The position numbers were made by a program, and so were the translations under genes. Below the pieces are notes generated by a model. It saw only the letters and a list, made by a program, of their open reading frames with translations, made no database searches and was not told the origin of the DNA. Below, piece after piece: positions 16,688 to 18,815 of a stretch of DNA of 18,815 nucleotides (the stretch's first letter is position 1; every line of letters starts with the position of its first letter). The stretch is from Planctomicrobium sp. GTDB taxonomy: Bacteria; Planctomycetota; Planctomycetia; Planctomycetales; Planctomycetaceae. The stretch lies in the NCBI GenBank assembly GCA_029259835.1, contig JAJDEL010000399.1, forward strand, positions 1 to 18,815, in the 5' to 3' direction.

Positions 16688-17608
16688 ATGAAAATGAAAA
16701 TGAAACTCAGCTTGTTGTCCTTCCTGATTTTGTTGGGTAGTTCCGGAATTTGTCTTGCCGAAGATCTTGTTCCGGATTCTGCGCGCGCTTATCAGTACCT
16801 GAAAACGGTCTGTGCGATTGGGCCTCGTATTTCTGGTTCGGCAGGAATGCAAAAGCAGCAGGAGTTGATCGAGAATCACTTTCAGAAACTCGGCGCAGAA
16901 GTTCGCTATCAGGAATTCGACGTCACACATCCCAAGACTGGGACGCCAGTGAGGATGAAGAACATGATCGTTTCCTGGTTCCCCGAAAAGACAAAGCGAA
17001 TTTTGATTTGCTGCCACTACGACACGCGCCCGTTTCCGGATCGGGAAGCATTAGCAATCAATCGGACGAAACCCTTCATCGGTGCCAACGATGGTGGCAG
17101 TGGTGTTGCCTTGCTGATGGAACTTGGGCATCACATGAACAAGATCGCTCCGCAGCTTGGCGTCGATTTTGTCTTCTTCGATGGAGAAGAACTGGTGTAC
17201 GCGAAAGGGGATAAGTATTTTCTGGGATCGGAACACTTTGCGACGAAATACCGAGACAGCCCACCGGAATCGTTTCGGTACGTGAAAGGAGTTCTGGTCG
17301 ACATGATCGCCGACCGGAATTTGAAGATCTACATGGAGAAAAACAGCCTTCGCTATGCCTCTGCTGTCACCCGCAGTCTCTGGGCAACAGCACGAAAGCT
17401 ACGCATCAAGGAATTTGTCAATCGCAGCAAGCACGAAATTCGAGACGACCATCTTCCGTTAAATCAAATTGCAAATATCCCGACTTGCGACATCATCGAT
17501 TTTGACTATCCCTATTGGCACAAACGCAATGATGTGCCTGCGGCGTGTTCTGGTCAGTCGATGGCTAAAGTCGGGCGTGTGTTACTCGCTTGGTTAGACG
17601 AGAATTGA
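16688..17608 (+). CDS. Exported M28 family metallopeptidase, glutaminyl-peptide cyclotransferase-like
   Basis: 306 residues. The start at 16688 (MKMKMKLSLLSFLILLGSSG) gives a clean signal peptide, probably cleaved after CLA at 22-24; the frame is open 27 codons further upstream, without signal character. The fold is the zinc-dependent M28/QC type. Glutaminyl cyclases turn N-terminal Gln into pyroglutamate. Key positions are His110 (CCHYDTRPFPD), Asp135 (GANDGGSG), Glu167-Glu168 (FFDGEEL), Asp205 (VLVDMIAD) and His255 (RDDHLPLNQIANIP, then YPYWHKRNDVP). The order Asp, Glu, Asp, DDH-P and the late W-H segment match mammalian and bacterial QCs closely. An aminopeptidase role is the alternative; the single-zinc QC pattern is favoured by the DDH-x-P and W-H-x2-x-D blocks. 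It is followed by a strong hairpin. Confidence 0.9.
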   Translation: MKMKMKLSLLSFLILLGSSGICLAEDLVPDSARAYQYLKTVCAIGPRISGSAGMQKQQELIENHFQKLGAEVRYQEFDVTHPKTGTPVRMKNMIVSWFPEKTKRILICCHYDTRPFPDREALAINRTKPFIGANDGGSGVALLMELGHHMNKIAPQLGVDFVFFDGEELVYAKGDKYFLGSEHFATKYRDSPPESFRYVKGVLVDMIADRNLKIYMEKNSLRYASAVTRSLWATARKLRIKEFVNRSKHEIRDDHLPLNQIANIPTCDIIDFDYPYWHKRNDVPAACSGQSMAKVGRVLLAWLDEN

Positions 17609-17655
17609 GCGTACTTGCCCTCAAGTCATCCTCCATGCATCGATCCACATACCAA

Positions 17656-17691
17656 AAAGGAACGACGTCGAAGAATCGATGCCGTTCCTTT
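17656..17691 (+). terminator. Terminator-like hairpin after the QC-like gene
   Basis: Sixteen-base arms (17656-17671 and 17676-17691) pair with one mismatch and one G-T wobble around an agaa tetraloop. The outer nine pairs (aaaggaacg/cgttccttt) are perfect. It begins 47 bases after the stop codon. Only three Ts follow the GC-rich part on plus, but five As precede the left arm, so on minus it has a T-run and could also end the gene at 17813-18112: a likely bidirectional terminator. Confidence 0.65.
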
Positions 17692-17812
17692 GAATGATCT
17701 TTAGTATGACATCAGGGATGGATCGACGGGCGCCGGAAAGATCAGGCGTTGTCGAAGAGTACATCCCCAACGGGCGACTCAACCAGCTCTCAATGATTTC
17801 GTGAACCCAGCG

Positions 17813-18112
17813 TTAATATGATGGCAGTGGATTGACGTACGCTGTTTGCGGGTATCCGTATGCTGGTGCGTAAGCTGTTGGAGCACCAGCGTTGTAAGCA
17901 CCTGGAAAACCTCCACCGTACGCACCTGGATATTGTTGACCGCAGGCACCATTCGGGCAGGCACCGCCACCGCCATAACCGCCGCCACCATAGGTTGGCG
18001 GATATCCGGCTCCGTAGCCGCCACCACCAAAAACACCTGGATAGCCAAACAGGCAACAGCCTGAACCAGAGAGCATCATTGCGCAGGTCAGCACTAAGGC
18101 GAAACGCTTCAT
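17813..18112 (-). CDS. Small exported Gly/Tyr-rich protein
   Basis: 99 residues. The N-terminus is a signal peptide (MKRFALVLTCAMMLSGSG) ending at Cys19-Cys20; the -1 to -3 residues (GSG) are only a loose fit to a lipobox, so lipoprotein status is uncertain. The remainder is low-complexity: GGGGYG and related runs between about 29 and 54, a single CPNGAC pair of cysteines, then Pro/Ala/Tyr-rich repeats (PGAYGGG, PGAYNAG, AYAPAYGYP). Short Gly/Tyr-rich exported proteins of this kind are frequent in planctomycetes and have no assigned function; a structural role at the envelope is a guess. It stands alone, between convergent and divergent neighbours. Confidence 0.75.
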   Translation of the reverse strand: MKRFALVLTCAMMLSGSGCCLFGYPGVFGGGGYGAGYPPTYGGGGYGGGGACPNGACGQQYPGAYGGGFPGAYNAGAPTAYAPAYGYPQTAYVNPLPSY

Positions 18113-18537
18113 CGTAGAAATCCTTTTCGGGAGTATTGAGAGAGACGCTGAGTTGGGGGAAAATGATCTTTCGACTTGTTGTGACTGATGGGTTTGGTCA
18201 CAGCATTAGAAAGAAAAATGTTTGAATTGAACTTCGAGGGAGTGACGCAAAACTCTTCTGATACTGTCCGCGTCGTTGATGATCAGGACGATATGAGTGT
18301 TCCAAAAAACGGTCAACGCGAATTTTAGAAAATAGATAAAAAGTTCTAAAGTTTTAAAGTCTTTCAACCGAGGGGGCATTGTCTTCGTGCCGACAATCGT
18401 CGGATTCCAACTCAACATTTGACCGTAACACTCGACTTGTCATACAGTTCGGACGAACAAGTCTCCATTTGACACGTAAGTTGCCTGACGGAGAGAATCT
18501 GCTCACTAAGTCCGCTTTTTCAAAGAATCCCATCGAC
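18113..18537. other. Divergent spacer before endonuclease IV
   Basis: 425 bases without a supported gene. An AT-rich stretch lies at about 18321-18366 and a small inverted repeat ccgac-aatc-gtcgg at 18390-18403. A weak sigma-70-like pair, TTGACC (18419-18424) and CATACA (18441-18446) with a 16-base spacer, could serve the downstream gene, but the match is poor. Confidence 0.4.
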
Positions 18538-18815
18538 ATGCCTTTATTTGGATCTCATCTTTCGATCGCAGGCGGTTATTACAAGGCTGCCAACGCAGCT
18601 GGAGCGCTTGGAATGGACACAGTCCAGATTTTCACGAAGAACAACAATCAGTGGAAAGGAAAGCCGCTAACCGACGAAGATGCGGACCGATTCAAACAAG
18701 CTGTGAGCGATCACGGGCTGAAGTCGCCCTGCTCGCATGACAGCTACCTCATCAACCTTGCCAGCCCGAAACCTGAATTGTGGGAGAAATCGCTCGATGC
18801 GTACGTGATCGAACT
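18538..18815 (+). CDS. nfo: Deoxyribonuclease IV (endonuclease IV), 3' partial
   Basis: The first 92 codons of a gene that runs off the right edge. The product is the AP endonuclease of base excision repair, a TIM-barrel enzyme with three zinc ions that cuts 5' of abasic sites. The start is the ATG at 18538. The N-terminus GSHLSIAGGYYKAANAAGAL and the IQ/VQIFTKNNNQW block are the family opening. HDSYLINLASP carries His67, equivalent to the zinc ligand His69 of E. coli Nfo in HGSYLINL. About 190 further residues with the remaining metal ligands should lie beyond the window. No Shine-Dalgarno sequence is evident. Confidence 0.92.
   Translation, partial: MPLFGSHLSIAGGYYKAANAAGALGMDTVQIFTKNNNQWKGKPLTDEDADRFKQAVSDHGLKSPCSHDSYLINLASPKPELWEKSLDAYVIE

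Noticed and set aside
16750..17214. 154-codon plus-strand frame inside the QC-like gene
   Set aside because: Overlaps the metal-site region of a well-supported gene in another frame; Arg/Ser/Trp-rich shadow composition.
18206..18539. Two short minus-strand frames upstream of endonuclease IV
   Set aside because: No family motif, no ribosome binding site, and they cover the region that must hold the promoter of the downstream gene.
1..18815. CRISPR array, tRNA/rRNA, transposase, phage or defence island
   Set aside because: I saw no regularly spaced repeats, no tRNA cloverleaf or rRNA segment, and no transposase, integrase or known defence-protein motif in the translated frames.

Overview
The window looks like a piece of a Planctomycetota chromosome, probably of the Planctomycetaceae type. 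This rests on protein families: a PSCyt1/DUF1549/DUF1553 cytochrome-type protein paired with a DUF1501 Tat-exported protein, a bacterial tripeptidyl-peptidase II homologue, a Fae (formaldehyde-activating enzyme) family protein, and many exported proteins with weak or absent Shine-Dalgarno sequences. Base composition looks close to balanced by eye. I see no rRNA, tRNA, CRISPR array, insertion sequence or phage gene.

Layout. (1) 1-4556, plus strand: the 5'-truncated PSCyt1 gene followed 63 bases later by the DUF1501 gene, a planctomycete two-gene unit. (2) 4640-9390, minus strand: a membrane-anchored cupredoxin-type protein and, upstream of it, a 1270-residue subtilase of the tripeptidyl-peptidase II family with an N-terminal export signal. 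The gap between them carries two copies of one GC-rich palindrome. (3) 9604-12867, plus strand: cardiolipin synthase, a small protein that may be DUF600/YezG-like, a short minus-strand relic that looks like the C-terminus of an endonuclease/exonuclease/phosphatase protein, a Fae-family protein and a truncated haemoglobin. (4) 12886-16080, minus strand: a secreted right-handed beta-helix protein, a membrane-anchored alpha/beta hydrolase with a good terminator, and a cold-shock domain protein. (5) 16090-16687: a gene-free stretch with a 21-bp-arm palindrome built from decamer units. (6) 16688-18815: an exported glutaminyl-cyclase-like M28 metallopeptidase on plus, a small Gly/Tyr-rich exported protein on minus, and the start of endonuclease IV on plus, cut by the window end.

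Most genes are ordinary planctomycete housekeeping or envelope genes, and I do not see a compact multi-gene system such as a defence island. The items most worth following up are: the Fae homologue that keeps most substrate-pocket positions but has Glu where the catalytic His is expected; the exported TPP II homologue; the long palindrome at 16405-16460; and the duplicated palindrome at 5500-5565. Residue numbers were counted by hand and could be off by one or two; family assignments come from motif recognition, not a database search.
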